A stretch of DNA of 64,000 nt from Apium graveolens (taxonomy: Eukaryota; Streptophyta; Magnoliopsida; Apiales; Apiaceae): assembly GCF_009905375.1 (NCBI RefSeq), contig NC_133647.1, forward strand, positions 48,232,506 through 48,296,505. Reading direction: 5' to 3'. Each line of letters begins with the position of its first letter. Position 1 is the stretch's first letter. Shown piece by piece: positions 48,816 through 57,876 of this stretch. Made by a program: the position numbers and the translations under genes. The notes below the pieces were generated by a model, which made no database searches, was not told the DNA's origin, and was given only the letters and a program-made list of their open reading frames with translations.

Positions 48816-51800
48816 GCTTTAAAAGTCCCAGACCTTGATGATAAGGTAGCCATGATAGCGCTGCAACAAGGAACTAGGGATGAGTTTTTCAAGATGTCTT
48901 TGGCCAAACGACCCCCTGAGAGCATGTTGCAGCTCCAAGAGAGGGCAGGGAAGTATATCAAGGTTGAAGAGAGTATGAGGAAGACCGTAGTAAGTAATGA
49001 GCCCACTGGAGGCAAGAAACGAAAAACTGATTTGGAGTACATCGCTAAGGATAAGTATCCTAGAACTGAACAAAACCCTGATTCAACCCCCAAGAAGGGA
49101 GGACCTGGGCAAAAGTTCACTGAATACGCTAAGCTGAATGCCCCCAGAAGTCAGATTTTGATGGAGATTGAGAAAGACAGAGATATTCGCTGGCCTAAGC
49201 CCTTGAAGGCTGATCCCGCCAAGCTAGATAAGGGCAAGTATTGCAGGTTTCACAAAGATGTTGGTCATGACACCGATGAGTGTAGGCAGTTGAAAGATGA
49301 AATTGAGTTTTTGATTCGAAAAGGAAGGCTGAACAAGTATACTGGAGATGGAGGAGACAGAAACAATAATGGAAGGAAGAACTTTGAAGATCGTAGGAGG
49401 GACCAAGATGATCAGGGGCGGAATCCCCAACCTAGAGGACCAGTTATAAACACCATTTATGGAGGGCCGAGACCTCGAGGGCCTGTGATAAACACGATCT
49501 TTGGAGGTCCAACTGCTGCTGGATTATCCAAAAATTCCAGAAAGGCATATACTAGAGAAGTTATGCATATTGTTGGAGAAGCCCCGAAGAGGGCCAGGAC
49601 AGAAGTAACATTGGCTTTTGACGATTCCGACCTAGAGGGTGTGAAGTTTCCCCATGACGACCCGCTGGTCATAACGCCGATAATAGGAAATAGCCCGGTT
49701 AAGAGGGTCCTTGTGGATAATGGTGCTTCTGTGGATATCTTGCTCCACGACACCTTTCTAAGGATGGGGTATAACGACTCCCAGTTGACACCAACCGACA
49801 TGCCGATATATGGATTTGCTGGAGTAGAATGTCCTGTGGAAGGGATAATTAAATTACCAACCACCATAGGTACGGAGCCAAGGCAAGCAACGCAGATGCT
49901 GGATTTTGTGGTGGTAAAGGCTAGTTCAACTTATAATGCTATCATGGGGAGAACAGGGATACATGCCTTCAAGGCAGTCCCCTCTTCCTACCATTCAGTC
50001 ATGAAGTTTCCCACCCGAAATGGGATTGGAGAAGAGAGGGGAGATCAAAAAATGGCTAGAAGCTGTTATGTGGCCTCTTTGAGGGCAGATGGAGTCGGGG
50101 GGCAGGTTCTTCCTATTGAAGATATGGATGTTCGAGAAAATGATGAGAATAGAGGAAGGCCAGCAGAAGAATTGGTTTCGGTTCCTTTAGATCCCAAGAA
50201 TCCTGAGAGGATGACTTTCATTGGAGCTACATTAGAGGAGCCCCTTAGAGGGAAGTTAGTGAAATTTTTGCAAGAAAATAGTGATGTGTTTGCATGGTCA
50301 GCAGCTGATATGCCAGGCATAGACCCGGGGTTAATTACCCACAAGTTAAACGTGGATCCAAGCCGGAAGACAGTGAAACAAAAGAAAAGAAATTTTGCCC
50401 CGGAAAGACAAGAGGCTATAAAGCAGGAAGTGGAAAAGCTCTTAGAGGCTGGTTTCATTGAGGAGATTCAATTTCCGGAGTGGTTAGCAAACCCTGTAAT
50501 GGTGAAGAAGGCTAATGGAAAGTGGAGGATGTGTATAGACTTCACCGATCTGAATGATGCATGCCCCAAAGACTGTTTTCCGCTGCCTAGAATTGATACT
50601 TTGATTGATGCCACCGCTGGACATGAGATGCTGAGTTTCATGGATGGGTTTAGCGGATACAACCAGATCAAAATGCATAAGGATGACATTCCAAAGGTAT
50701 CATTTATCGCTGACTTTGGTGTTTATTGTTATCTTGTTATGGCGTTTGGTCTCAAGAATGCAGGAGCCACCTATCAAAGGTTGGTGAATAAAATCTTTAA
50801 GGATCTTATTGGGAAGACTATGGAAGTCTATGTTGATGACATGCTAGTCAAGAGTCTAGTAAAGACTGATCATATAACCCATTTGAGGGAAGCTTTTGAG
50901 GTCCTGAGGTACCACAAGATGATGTTGAATCCCACGAAGTGTGCTTTCGGAGTAGGATCTGGAAAATTCTTGGGGTTGATGGTCTCAAAGAGGGGAATTG
51001 AGGCAAACCCCGATAAAATAAAGGCAATCCTGGACATGGAACCCCCTAAATCTGTCAAGGATGTTCAGAAACTCACAGGAAGGGTTGCTGCGCTAGGACG
51101 ATTCATCTCCAAGTCAGGAGACAAGTGCTTGTCATTCTTCAAGTCATTAAAGAACATTAAAGACTTTGTATGGAGTGAGGAAAATCAGAAGGCATTTGAA
51201 GAGTTAAAGAAGTGTATGGGTCAGGCCCCGTTGTTGGCCAAGCCAGTTCTGGGTGAAGTTTTATTCTTGTACTTGGCTGTTTCAGAAAGCGCCTTGAGCG
51301 CGGTGTTGGTTAAGGAGGAACTGAAAGTCCAGAAACCCGTATACTATGTCAGCAAAATTTTGCATGGTGCTGAGTTGAATTATTCAGCCATTGAGAAATT
51401 CGCTTTAGCCTTGGTGATGGCTTCAAGAAAGCTACGTCCTTATTTTCAAGCTCACCAAATTGAAGTGCTAACAAATCAGCCACTGAGAAATATCATTCAC
51501 AGTCCCAAGGCAAGTGGGAGACTAATTAAGTGGGCAATAGAGTTGGGAGAGTTCGATCTCAAGTATAAGCCACGTATGGCCATAAAAGCCCAGGCACTAG
51601 CTGACTTCGTGGTGGAATGTACCATACCCAACCAAGAAGTCGGGGGGCAGGAAGATACCACACCTCAAGACAAGGGAGTCGACAATGGGGACAAGGAGAA
51701 AGAATATTGGGTTCTCTATTTTGATGGAGCATCAAAAACAAATTCCAGTGGAGCAGGGTTGGTTTTGCAAAGCCCTGATGGATTCTTAATTGAGTATGCC

Positions 51801-53414
51801 ATGAAGCTAGACTTCCCAACCACAAACAATGAGGCAGAGTATGAAGCCCTGATTGCTGGCCTTGGTCTAGCTGGGACACTTAGAGTCAAAAACTTAAAGG
51901 TCCGTGGAGACTCGAAGTTGATCATATCCCAGGTAAAGGGAGAATTTGAAGCAAGGGATGATACGATGGCAAAGTATGTTCGCCTAGTAAGGGCTGTGAT
52001 GACCCAATTTAATGAATGCTATGTTGAACACATTCCAAGGGAAGAAAATGCTAAAGCAGATGCGCTATCAAAGTTTGCTTCATCTGAGATTGAAGAAAGT
52101 TCAGGAAGTGTGTACTTCCGTGTTTTGAAGACACGAAGCATAGATGTTAAGCTTGTGGCTCCCGTAGGCTTGGGGACGTCATGGATTGATCCCATCAAGG
52201 CTCACATTCAGACCGGTTGGTTGCCAAGCGATACAATTGAGGCACGGAAGTTAACTGTTCGAGCACTAAGGTACTCTTTGATAGATGGGATTCTATATAA
52301 AAGATCTTTCGTGGTTCCTTACTTGAGGTGTCTCAGGCCCGATGAGGCACGCTTGGCTCTTGAGGAAGTGCATGAAGGCATTTGTGGGCAACACTTGGGG
52401 GGCAGGGCCTTGGCTCATAAGATAACTCGTTTAGGCTTCTATTGGCCAGAAATGATGGCTGATGCCAAAGAATATGTAAAGAAGTGTGATCGTTGTCAGA
52501 AGCATGCACCAGTCGCCAGACAACCCCCCGAGATGCTGACCTCCATCAACTCACCTATTCCCTTTGCTATGTGGGGGATGGATATTCTAGGGCCTTTTCC
52601 TATGGCCACGGCACAAAGGAAGTTTCTGATTGTAGCCATTGATTATTTCACCAAGTGGATCGAAGCCAAACCTTTGGCCAAAATCACAACTAAGCAGGTT
52701 GCACTATTCCTGTGGGAAAATATTATGTGCCGATATGGAATTCCCCGTATCCTCGTCACTGACAATGGAACGCAATTCAATAATGAGGAATTCAAGAAGT
52801 ACTGTGAAGAAAATGAAATTGAGTTACGGTTCACCTCTGTCGCTCACCCACAAGCTAATGGGCAAGCAGAAGTTGCAAATCGAATAATTCTGGACGGATT
52901 AAAGAAGAGGATCGAGAAGTCAAGAAATAATTGGGTGGATGAGATACTTCCCATATTATGGGCATATAGGACTACCTGTAGAGTCACGACAGGTGCGACC
53001 CCTTTCATGTTGGCATATGGGGCAGAAGCAGTAGTTCCCGTGGAGATATCACATTCTTCTCCAAGGATTCAGGCTTTTGATGAGAAAGAAAATGAGGAAG
53101 GGCAGAAGCTAGCCCTGGATTTAATCGATGAAGTGCGAGATAAAGCACATGCAAAGATAGTAGAATATCAGAAAAAAGCTTCATTCTACTACAACCTAAG
53201 GGTTAAAGAAAGGTTTTTTAAACAAGGCGATCTAGTCTTGAGGAAGATAGAAGCATCTGGTGTAGGACAAAAAGGGAAGCTTGCCCCAAATTGGGAAGGG
53301 CCGTACAGAGTCAAGAGTGTTCAAGGTAGAGGAACCTACAAGCTCGAGACTGTGGATGGTTTTGAAGTCCCGAGGACCTGGCACGCACAAAACCTGAAGG
53401 TTTACTACGTATAA
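48816..53414 (+). CDS. Tat gag end and pol: zinc knuckle, protease, RT, dual RNase H, integrase
   Basis: A continuous frame in register with gag; residue numbers here count from ATG 48852 (1520 residues). Domains: end of gag core; zinc knuckle C-x2-H-x4-H-x4-C from C131 (CRFHKDVGHDTDEC; the second position is His instead of Cys, usual in Tat); aspartic protease VDNGAS with catalytic D289; RT with YVDD at 660-663; a first RNase H that has lost its acidic residues (LAVSESA where others have a DAS motif; LTNQPL for TDH-L); a second, complete RNase H (YFDGASK, D958; NNEAEYEAL; RGDSKLI; DALSKF); integrase with an N-terminal zinc site (H1174 to C1212/C1215) and a catalytic D1244, D1304, E1340 triad (35-residue D-E spacing). 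No chromodomain; the end is TWHAQNLKVYYV. All catalytic motifs except the degenerate first RNase H are intact. Translation must pass or lack the upstream amber. Confidence 0.95.
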   Translation, partial: ALKVPDLDDKVAMIALQQGTRDEFFKMSLAKRPPESMLQLQERAGKYIKVEESMRKTVVSNEPTGGKKRKTDLEYIAKDKYPRTEQNPDSTPKKGGPGQKFTEYAKLNAPRSQILMEIEKDRDIRWPKPLKADPAKLDKGKYCRFHKDVGHDTDECRQLKDEIEFLIRKGRLNKYTGDGGDRNNNGRKNFEDRRRDQDDQGRNPQPRGPVINTIYGGPRPRGPVINTIFGGPTAAGLSKNSRKAYTREVMHIVGEAPKRARTEVTLAFDDSDLEGVKFPHDDPLVITPIIGNSPVKRVLVDNGASVDILLHDTFLRMGYNDSQLTPTDMPIYGFAGVECPVEGIIKLPTTIGTEPRQATQMLDFVVVKASSTYNAIMGRTGIHAFKAVPSSYHSVMKFPTRNGIGEERGDQKMARSCYVASLRADGVGGQVLPIEDMDVRENDENRGRPAEELVSVPLDPKNPERMTFIGATLEEPLRGKLVKFLQENSDVFAWSAADMPGIDPGLITHKLNVDPSRKTVKQKKRNFAPERQEAIKQEVEKLLEAGFIEEIQFPEWLANPVMVKKANGKWRMCIDFTDLNDACPKDCFPLPRIDTLIDATAGHEMLSFMDGFSGYNQIKMHKDDIPKVSFIADFGVYCYLVMAFGLKNAGATYQRLVNKIFKDLIGKTMEVYVDDMLVKSLVKTDHITHLREAFEVLRYHKMMLNPTKCAFGVGSGKFLGLMVSKRGIEANPDKIKAILDMEPPKSVKDVQKLTGRVAALGRFISKSGDKCLSFFKSLKNIKDFVWSEENQKAFEELKKCMGQAPLLAKPVLGEVLFLYLAVSESALSAVLVKEELKVQKPVYYVSKILHGAELNYSAIEKFALALVMASRKLRPYFQAHQIEVLTNQPLRNIIHSPKASGRLIKWAIELGEFDLKYKPRMAIKAQALADFVVECTIPNQEVGGQEDTTPQDKGVDNGDKEKEYWVLYFDGASKTNSSGAGLVLQSPDGFLIEYAMKLDFPTTNNEAEYEALIAGLGLAGTLRVKNLKVRGDSKLIISQVKGEFEARDDTMAKYVRLVRAVMTQFNECYVEHIPREENAKADALSKFASSEIEESSGSVYFRVLKTRSIDVKLVAPVGLGTSWIDPIKAHIQTGWLPSDTIEARKLTVRALRYSLIDGILYKRSFVVPYLRCLRPDEARLALEEVHEGICGQHLGGRALAHKITRLGFYWPEMMADAKEYVKKCDRCQKHAPVARQPPEMLTSINSPIPFAMWGMDILGPFPMATAQRKFLIVAIDYFTKWIEAKPLAKITTKQVALFLWENIMCRYGIPRILVTDNGTQFNNEEFKKYCEENEIELRFTSVAHPQANGQAEVANRIILDGLKKRIEKSRNNWVDEILPILWAYRTTCRVTTGATPFMLAYGAEAVVPVEISHSSPRIQAFDEKENEEGQKLALDLIDEVRDKAHAKIVEYQKKASFYYNLRVKERFFKQGDLVLRKIEASGVGQKGKLAPNWEGPYRVKSVQGRGTYKLETVDGFEVPRTWHAQNLKVYYV

Positions 53415-53752
53415 GATAGGCGAAGTACGATTCTCACTTGTCATTATGGCAAGTAGGTTTAAAAGCACCTGGAAGCTTTGCTTGCGTAGGATTTTATATT
53501 CCAGTAGAATTTACATTGTCAAGTTATTATTGATTAGGGTCGAACCCATGCTATGTAAGGTTTTGAAAAACCAGACTTCAAGTTAAAGAGTTTTAAGTTA
53601 TTTCTATCTAAAGGATGTTTAAACACACATTAAGACTATAATGATAAGAGGCCAAAGGAGCAACATACAAAATTTAACCCCAAAGGGTAACAACTTCTGA
53701 TAAAAATAAAGTTCATAAGAAAGATGTACAAAAAAAATTAGGCCTTGGAAGG
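53415..53752. other. Intergenic spacer between convergent pol and antisense gene
   Basis: 338 bp between the pol stop and the antisense stop, AT-rich and without ORFs. Both transcripts would have to terminate or overlap here; no canonical AATAAA pair is obvious. Confidence 0.6.
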
Positions 53753-55683
53753 TTAAGATTCTTCAGAACCACTATCCGACGACTCCTCGGAAGTTTCAGT
53801 CGTCTCTTCAGAAGTCTCAGTCGAACCCTCCGAAGTCCCTGTGGAAGTTCCCTCTGCAGGAGATGATGGCTGTTGAGGCACTACTTTTGAAGGTTCTTCC
53901 ACCCTTGCCTTCTTAGTAGCAGGCTCGAGTTCCTCCTCAGAAGAATCTTCCTCTTCTCCATCCCTGATCATGCCAGCAAGCTTCTCAGTAACGCCCCCAA
54001 GCTCTGGAACCCGCACAGGGCAGGGAAAGGGCGACTGCTCAAGGATCTCAGGAAACTCATCCTGGATAGCCTCCACAGCAGCGTCCCAACCCTCCTTGTA
54101 GCTGACTGGGTGAAGAAGGGCGTCATGTTCCACCATCAGGTCTTTGAATTCTTGGGTATCCATCCAGCCGTCAAAGGCTTTGTCCTTCTGCGCCTTCAAG
54201 ATTACGTTTTCAGCCCGGGCCGTCTCCAGGTCAGAAGTGGAAGAAGCCAATTGAGCTTCAAGGGCCTCAATTTTTTGGTTGGCCTCCTCCAACTTCTTGT
54301 TGGCATCTTCCAGGCCAACCTTCCAAGCCTTAGCTTGGTGAATTGCCCCTTGAAAATGGGCGTTAGCCTGCAAGAGAAATAGCAAAACTTTAGAAAAGAA
54401 GCATGAAAAGAAAAGTGTAAAAGGCATAAGTAAAGTGCGTACTGTCGCCAGGGCTTGGGCTCCAAAAAGCTCGTTCCCCTCTAAGTCCTGTTGGAGGACA
54501 AAGTCTTGATAGTCCACCGGAGAGATGGAATGTTTGGACCATTCCATGGACAGGGCTGTGCTGCCCAATATTGAGTCCTTGCCCCGGATCCCCCAGGCAG
54601 GTTGAAAATAGGCCCCTGGCCTCTGCTTGGTGCGCAAAACCTGGCTGGGACCTTCCTCATTTGGCTCCATAGCCTGAAGGAGGAACTCAGGGAAGCGATC
54701 ACCAAGCCTAGGATCTTTGAAAATCTTCCCAGCCCTTTTCATCCTGGTCGTTTCCAGGTCCTTTGGCTTCGTAGCCTCCTCAATCTTCTCAGCCACTGCG
54801 GCAAGCAAAGTCAGTTGAAAAATAATTGGAATAAAAATGCAGGAAATAAAGTAGATGAAGGTAGGAACTTACTTTTCTTATGAACGGGCGAGAGGCCGCG
54901 TTCAACCAGGACAGTCTCCCGGATAAGATCCCAAGAATGAGAGGTGCCGTTGTCTTGCGTCAGGAGGTTGAAACCTCTAGCCTCCTCCTCAGACAAAGCT
55001 ATGTCATTTGGGCTCCCATCCACGGCAATCCCAAAAGAAGATCGAAATAGGGAACCCCAGTCTCCACCCTCCCAAACTATAAACAAAAAATCCTTCTTCC
55101 ACCCCAAATTGTTGTCAGGGATGGATTTCCCATTCACAATATGGGGGATAGTGGGGCGTTGGTTGATAGAAACCCAACCCGGACTTTTATCGGGGCTGTT
55201 CTTGAACTGGAAAATCTTCCTGAAAACAGCAACAGATGTGGGGATGCTGTGCTTGGCGCATTGCGACAGATAGCATAGGATCAACCTCCAGGAGTTGGGG
55301 GGAAGCTGGCAAGGGCTGATGCCTACATCAGCCAAAAGTAAAGGAATGAATGGATGAAAAGGGAGTCTAATACCTGCCCTTAGAGTATCCCTATAGACGC
55401 ATAGCGCGTCCTTCTTCCACTGACAGGCCCTGTCGGCCGGACCTGCAAGAACCAGCTTAAAAGGTTCTTTGATTTTGAAGCAGCCGCTCAACTTTTCCAG
55501 CTCCTTGGGATCCCGTAAGGCGCTGATATGATCGTGTGCGTCCAGATGCGCATCAGACGGATACTCGTCCCCTCGAGTGTTGATCATGTCGATTAAGGAA
55601 GTATACCTCGATCGAATAGGAAAATCATTGGACTTTCTAGCCACGTTCATCTTGGCCAAACGAGTCATTCTTTTGTCAGCCAT
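53753..55683 (-). CDS. Antisense spliced accessory gene of the Tat element, 592 aa
   Basis: Coding exons on the minus strand: 55683-54873, 54795-54443 and 54367-53753 (811 + 353 + 615 nt), phases 1 and 0, giving 592 codons without a stop. ATG 55683 lies immediately after a 5'-leader intron. Residues about 106-142 (RLPFHPFIPLLLADVGISP, then QLPPNSWRL) resemble the core of the 'putative gypsy-type transposon' family (Transposase_28). Residues about 389-465 form heptads (KLEEANQKIEALEAQL) predicting a coiled coil. The tail from about 525 is acidic/Ser-rich with a short basic cluster (TKKARVEE) that could act as a nuclear signal. It has its own TATA box at 55901-55909. Extra ORFs in antisense orientation between pol and 3' LTR are known in Tat elements; their role is not known. 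The frame is open and undamaged, in contrast to gag. Confidence 0.85.
54368..54442 (-). other. Intron 3 of the antisense gene (75 bp, in frame)
   Basis: Minus strand GTACGCAC to CTCTTGCAG; T-rich with a long pyrimidine tract. Its length is a multiple of three and it holds no stop, so an unspliced reading shows 25 hydrophobic residues (rich in Phe and Leu) that look like a false membrane segment between LAT and ANAHF. Confidence 0.82.
54796..54872 (-). other. Intron 2 of the antisense gene (77 bp)
   Basis: Minus strand GTAAGTTCC to TTGCCGCAG. Splicing adds a single A to the following TG to form the joint Met codon (KK-M-AEKIEE), restoring one frame between exons that are otherwise in different frames. 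Confidence 0.85.
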
Positions 55684-55773
55684 CTGAAAAAAGGTATGAG
55701 GCACGTAAATAGGCTGTCTTAAAATGGCACACAATGGAAAAATGAACACAAAAAACAAAGGGAGAAATCTTAC
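55684..55773 (-). other. Intron 1 (5' leader) of the antisense gene (90 bp)
   Basis: Minus strand GTAAGATTTC to CTTTTTTCAG directly followed by ATG. T-rich, canonical borders. Confidence 0.82.
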
Positions 55774-55900
55774 CTGAAAAAGCACTCCTGAGAAAGGCTT
55801 TGAGCTCCGACTTGCTGTTATTGCTCTGAGAATCTTAGCAGGAGAATGAAGAAGAAAACAAAGAAATGAGGAAGTGAGGAGTAGTGACCTTTCCTCATTC

Positions 55901-55909
55901 CTTTATATA
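55901..55909 (-). promoter_or_regulatory. TATA box of the antisense gene
   Basis: The minus strand reads TATATAAAG, a strong plant TATA. Transcription would start near 55872-55880 and give a leader of about 100 nt before intron 1. Confidence 0.72.
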
Positions 55910-56030
55910 GGAGGAAAAAGAAGTTGAAGGGACAAAAAGCCCATTAAGAACAAAGGCCCATGAGAAAAAGCCCAGGAAAGAGCATCTTCCAGAATATTCC
56001 TAGGAATTCTAGGGCATTCTAGACAGGGTG

Positions 56031-56236
56031 TGATAAAGCCCAATAAAGAGGCCCAGTAATATTTGATAAAGCCCAGTAAAGAGGCCCAGTAATATTTGAT
56101 AAAGCCCAATAAAGAGGCCCAGTAATATTTGATAAAGCCCAGTAAAGAGGCCCAGTAATATTTGATAAAGCCCAATAAAGAGGCCCAGTAATATTTGATA
56201 AAGCCCAATAAAGAGGCCCAGTAATATTTGATAAAG
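56031..56236. repeat. 33-bp tandem array, about six copies
   Basis: A 33-bp unit of the type gataaagcccaataaagagg followed by cccagtaatattt, repeated head to tail. Copies carry either aataaag or agtaaag at one position. The period is a multiple of three, so the minus strand shows an apparent repeat peptide (GLYQILLGLF); I regard this as a by-product, as it lies upstream of the antisense TATA. Confidence 0.93.
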
Positions 56237-56327
56237 CCCAATAGAGAAATCCAGGCCCAAATCCAATTAGGATTTGGAAAATTCAGTTTTAGCCTTAAAA
56301 AATGTAAGGCCCAAATAAAAAGATGTA

Positions 56328-56545
56328 AGACCAGGATTCAGGTCGAAATCCAGGTCGTGAATCCTGCCCAAAAACTTTCGAGCAGACACCCGAAAATAAC
56401 GGAGAAAAAAGACCAGGATTCAGGTCGAAATCCAGGTCGTGAATCCTGCCCAAAAACTTTCGAGCAGACACCCGAAAATAACGGAGAAAAAAGACCAGGA
56501 TTCAGGTCGAAATCCAGGTCGTGAATCCTGCTCGAAATTTTTCGA
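56328..56545. repeat. 81-bp tandem array, about 2.6 copies
   Basis: The unit begins agaccaggattcaggtcg (56328, 56409 and 56490) and contains gtgaatcctg and ttcgagcagacacccg. The first two copies are almost identical; the third degrades into the next array. Confidence 0.9.
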
Positions 56546-56990
56546 CTAGATTCACGAAAAAAGCGGAAAAAATAGAACTGAATTGAGGTCGAAATTTCGA
56601 CTAGGAATGAGGTCGAACTAGACAAGCATTCTACAGAAATAAGGATTAAAAATCCAGGTCGAACTTCGACTAGGATCCTGGTCGAAATCCAGGTCGTGAA
56701 TCCTAGTCGAAATTCTTCGACCAGGAATCAAGAAAACCAAAGAATTTTCGACCAGGATCCAGGTCGAAATTTCGACTAGGATCCTGGTCGAAATCCTAGT
56801 CGAAGGGCTCAAAATCAGAAACTAAAAGTGGGGAATTGACGACCTAGATCCAGGTCGAAATTTCGACTAGGATCCTGGTCGAAATCCAGGTCGTGGATCC
56901 TAGTCGAAATCCTTCGACCAGGATGATAAGGCTGACCCCTATTTTCGACTAGGATCCAGGTCGAAATTTCGACTAGGATCCTGGTCGAAA
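56546..56990. repeat. Short interspersed GGTCGAAAT / ATTTCGAC repeat field
   Basis: Dense mixture of the self-complementary pair GGTCGAAATTTCGAC and blocks such as TAGGATCC(A/T)GGTCG, in both orientations. Some stretches form hairpins with arms of 10 bp or more. Confidence 0.85.
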
Positions 56991-56999
56991 AAAAGGCTG

Positions 57000-57190
57000 G
57001 AAATGAGGAAAAATCCCAGAAAAATTAGGGAAAATTCCAGAAAATAAGGAAAAATCCCAGAAAAATTAGGGAAAATTCCAGAAAATGAGAAAAATTAGGG
57101 AAAATTCCAGAAAATGAGAAAAAATCCCAGAAAAATTAGGGAAAAATCCCGGAAATAAGGGAAAAATTCCTGGAAATCAAAATAATTCCT
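57000..57190. repeat. Purine-rich minisatellite (aaaatcccagaaaaattaggg type)
   Basis: Roughly seven imperfect units of 20-40 bp made of 'gaaaaatcccag', 'aaaaattaggg' and 'aaaattccag', strongly strand-asymmetric in purines. Non-coding. Confidence 0.88.
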
Positions 57191-57306
57191 GAATAAAAGG
57201 AAAAACTCGTTGTAAACGTGTAGGTCGCTCCACACTTTACGCAAGAACGAAACCCTGTAAGGGAACGAATAGACTTAACTTCTGTGAAACCTAATCAATG
57301 TTTCCC

Positions 57307-57323
57307 AAAAGTTGGGGGGCAAA
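57307..57323 (+). other. Tat element polypurine tract
   Basis: aaaagttggggggcaaa immediately precedes the 3' LTR start TGATAGGG; plus-strand primer site. Confidence 0.88.
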
Positions 57324-57871
57324 TGATAGGGATAAATAAATCCTGATTTTATTAATAATGGGCTGCTGGACCCAATAATAAGATGTATGATATTCAGACC
57401 AGAAAGGTTAAGCCTGACGGACCAGATCAGGCCTGGTGGAATAAAAAAAGGCCCAAAAAGCCCTGATTATTAATTAATTTCGTAATTAATTAATAAGGGA
57501 GAAATCAGATGTTGAAAAGGGTCCCGATAAGGATATAAGTCCTTAGAGATCAGCCTCAAGGGGACCTAAAAGGATAAGGAATCAGCTTCCTACTTCCTAG
57601 GACTCCTAAGTCTATCCTAATTCAGAGGCTTATCCACCAAGTCTCCTATACCAAGTCCAATTCAAGGACTCCCACATCTATATAAGGGGTCTCACCCCCA
57701 CCAATCAGAACTACGTTTTTTGACTTGATCCTTGGCAATCAGCAAGGTACGTAGGCATCTTGTTAAGGCAGATTGAGTCACGAAACACAAGAGCAGTCAA
57801 ATCGAGCCTCGAAGCTCACGTTCCTTAGTATTAAATACAGCAATTATATATAGTAGTTTTAATCCATAACA
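57324..57871 (+). repeat. Tat element 3' LTR (548 bp)
   Basis: Same length as the 5' LTR and identical to it except at about 57512. TATA box at 57677-57686. Followed by GTTGT (57872-57876). Confidence 0.96.
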
Positions 57872-57876
57872 GTTGT
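57872..57876. repeat. Target-site duplication (right), GTTGT
   Basis: Repeats 47122-47126. Removing 47127-57876 restores a continuous Gypsy-2 LTR. Confidence 0.95.

Larger units (their letters stand above)
47127..57871 (+). mobile_element. Tat-lineage Ty3/Gypsy element, young and nearly intact (10,745 bp)
   Basis: Two 548-bp LTRs, which I find to differ at only one base (T at about 47315, G at about 57512), sit inside a perfect 5-bp target duplication. Between them are a primer site, gag-pol in one frame, an oppositely oriented spliced gene, several tandem repeat arrays and a polypurine tract. A second, intact RNase H after a degenerate first one, and an extra ORF between pol and the 3' LTR, identify the Tat lineage. 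The near-identical LTRs mean a very recent insertion. Two lesions (gag start ACG and an amber codon in gag) probably disable the copy or reduce its Gag output. Confidence 0.96.

Noticed and set aside
54202..54465. Membrane protein reading of the hydrophobic stretch in the antisense gene
   Set aside because: The hydrophobic run coincides exactly with a T-rich GT-AG intron of 75 bp; splicing joins LAT to ANAHF.
56031..56236. Regular 33-bp repeats resembling a CRISPR array
   Set aside because: The units are contiguous with no unique spacers, and the setting is a plant retrotransposon. It is a minisatellite.
55903..56266. Minus-strand repeat peptide (GLYQILLGLF units) as a gene
   Set aside because: The open frame follows only from a 33-bp period without stops. 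It lies upstream of the antisense TATA box and has no start context or homology I recognise.
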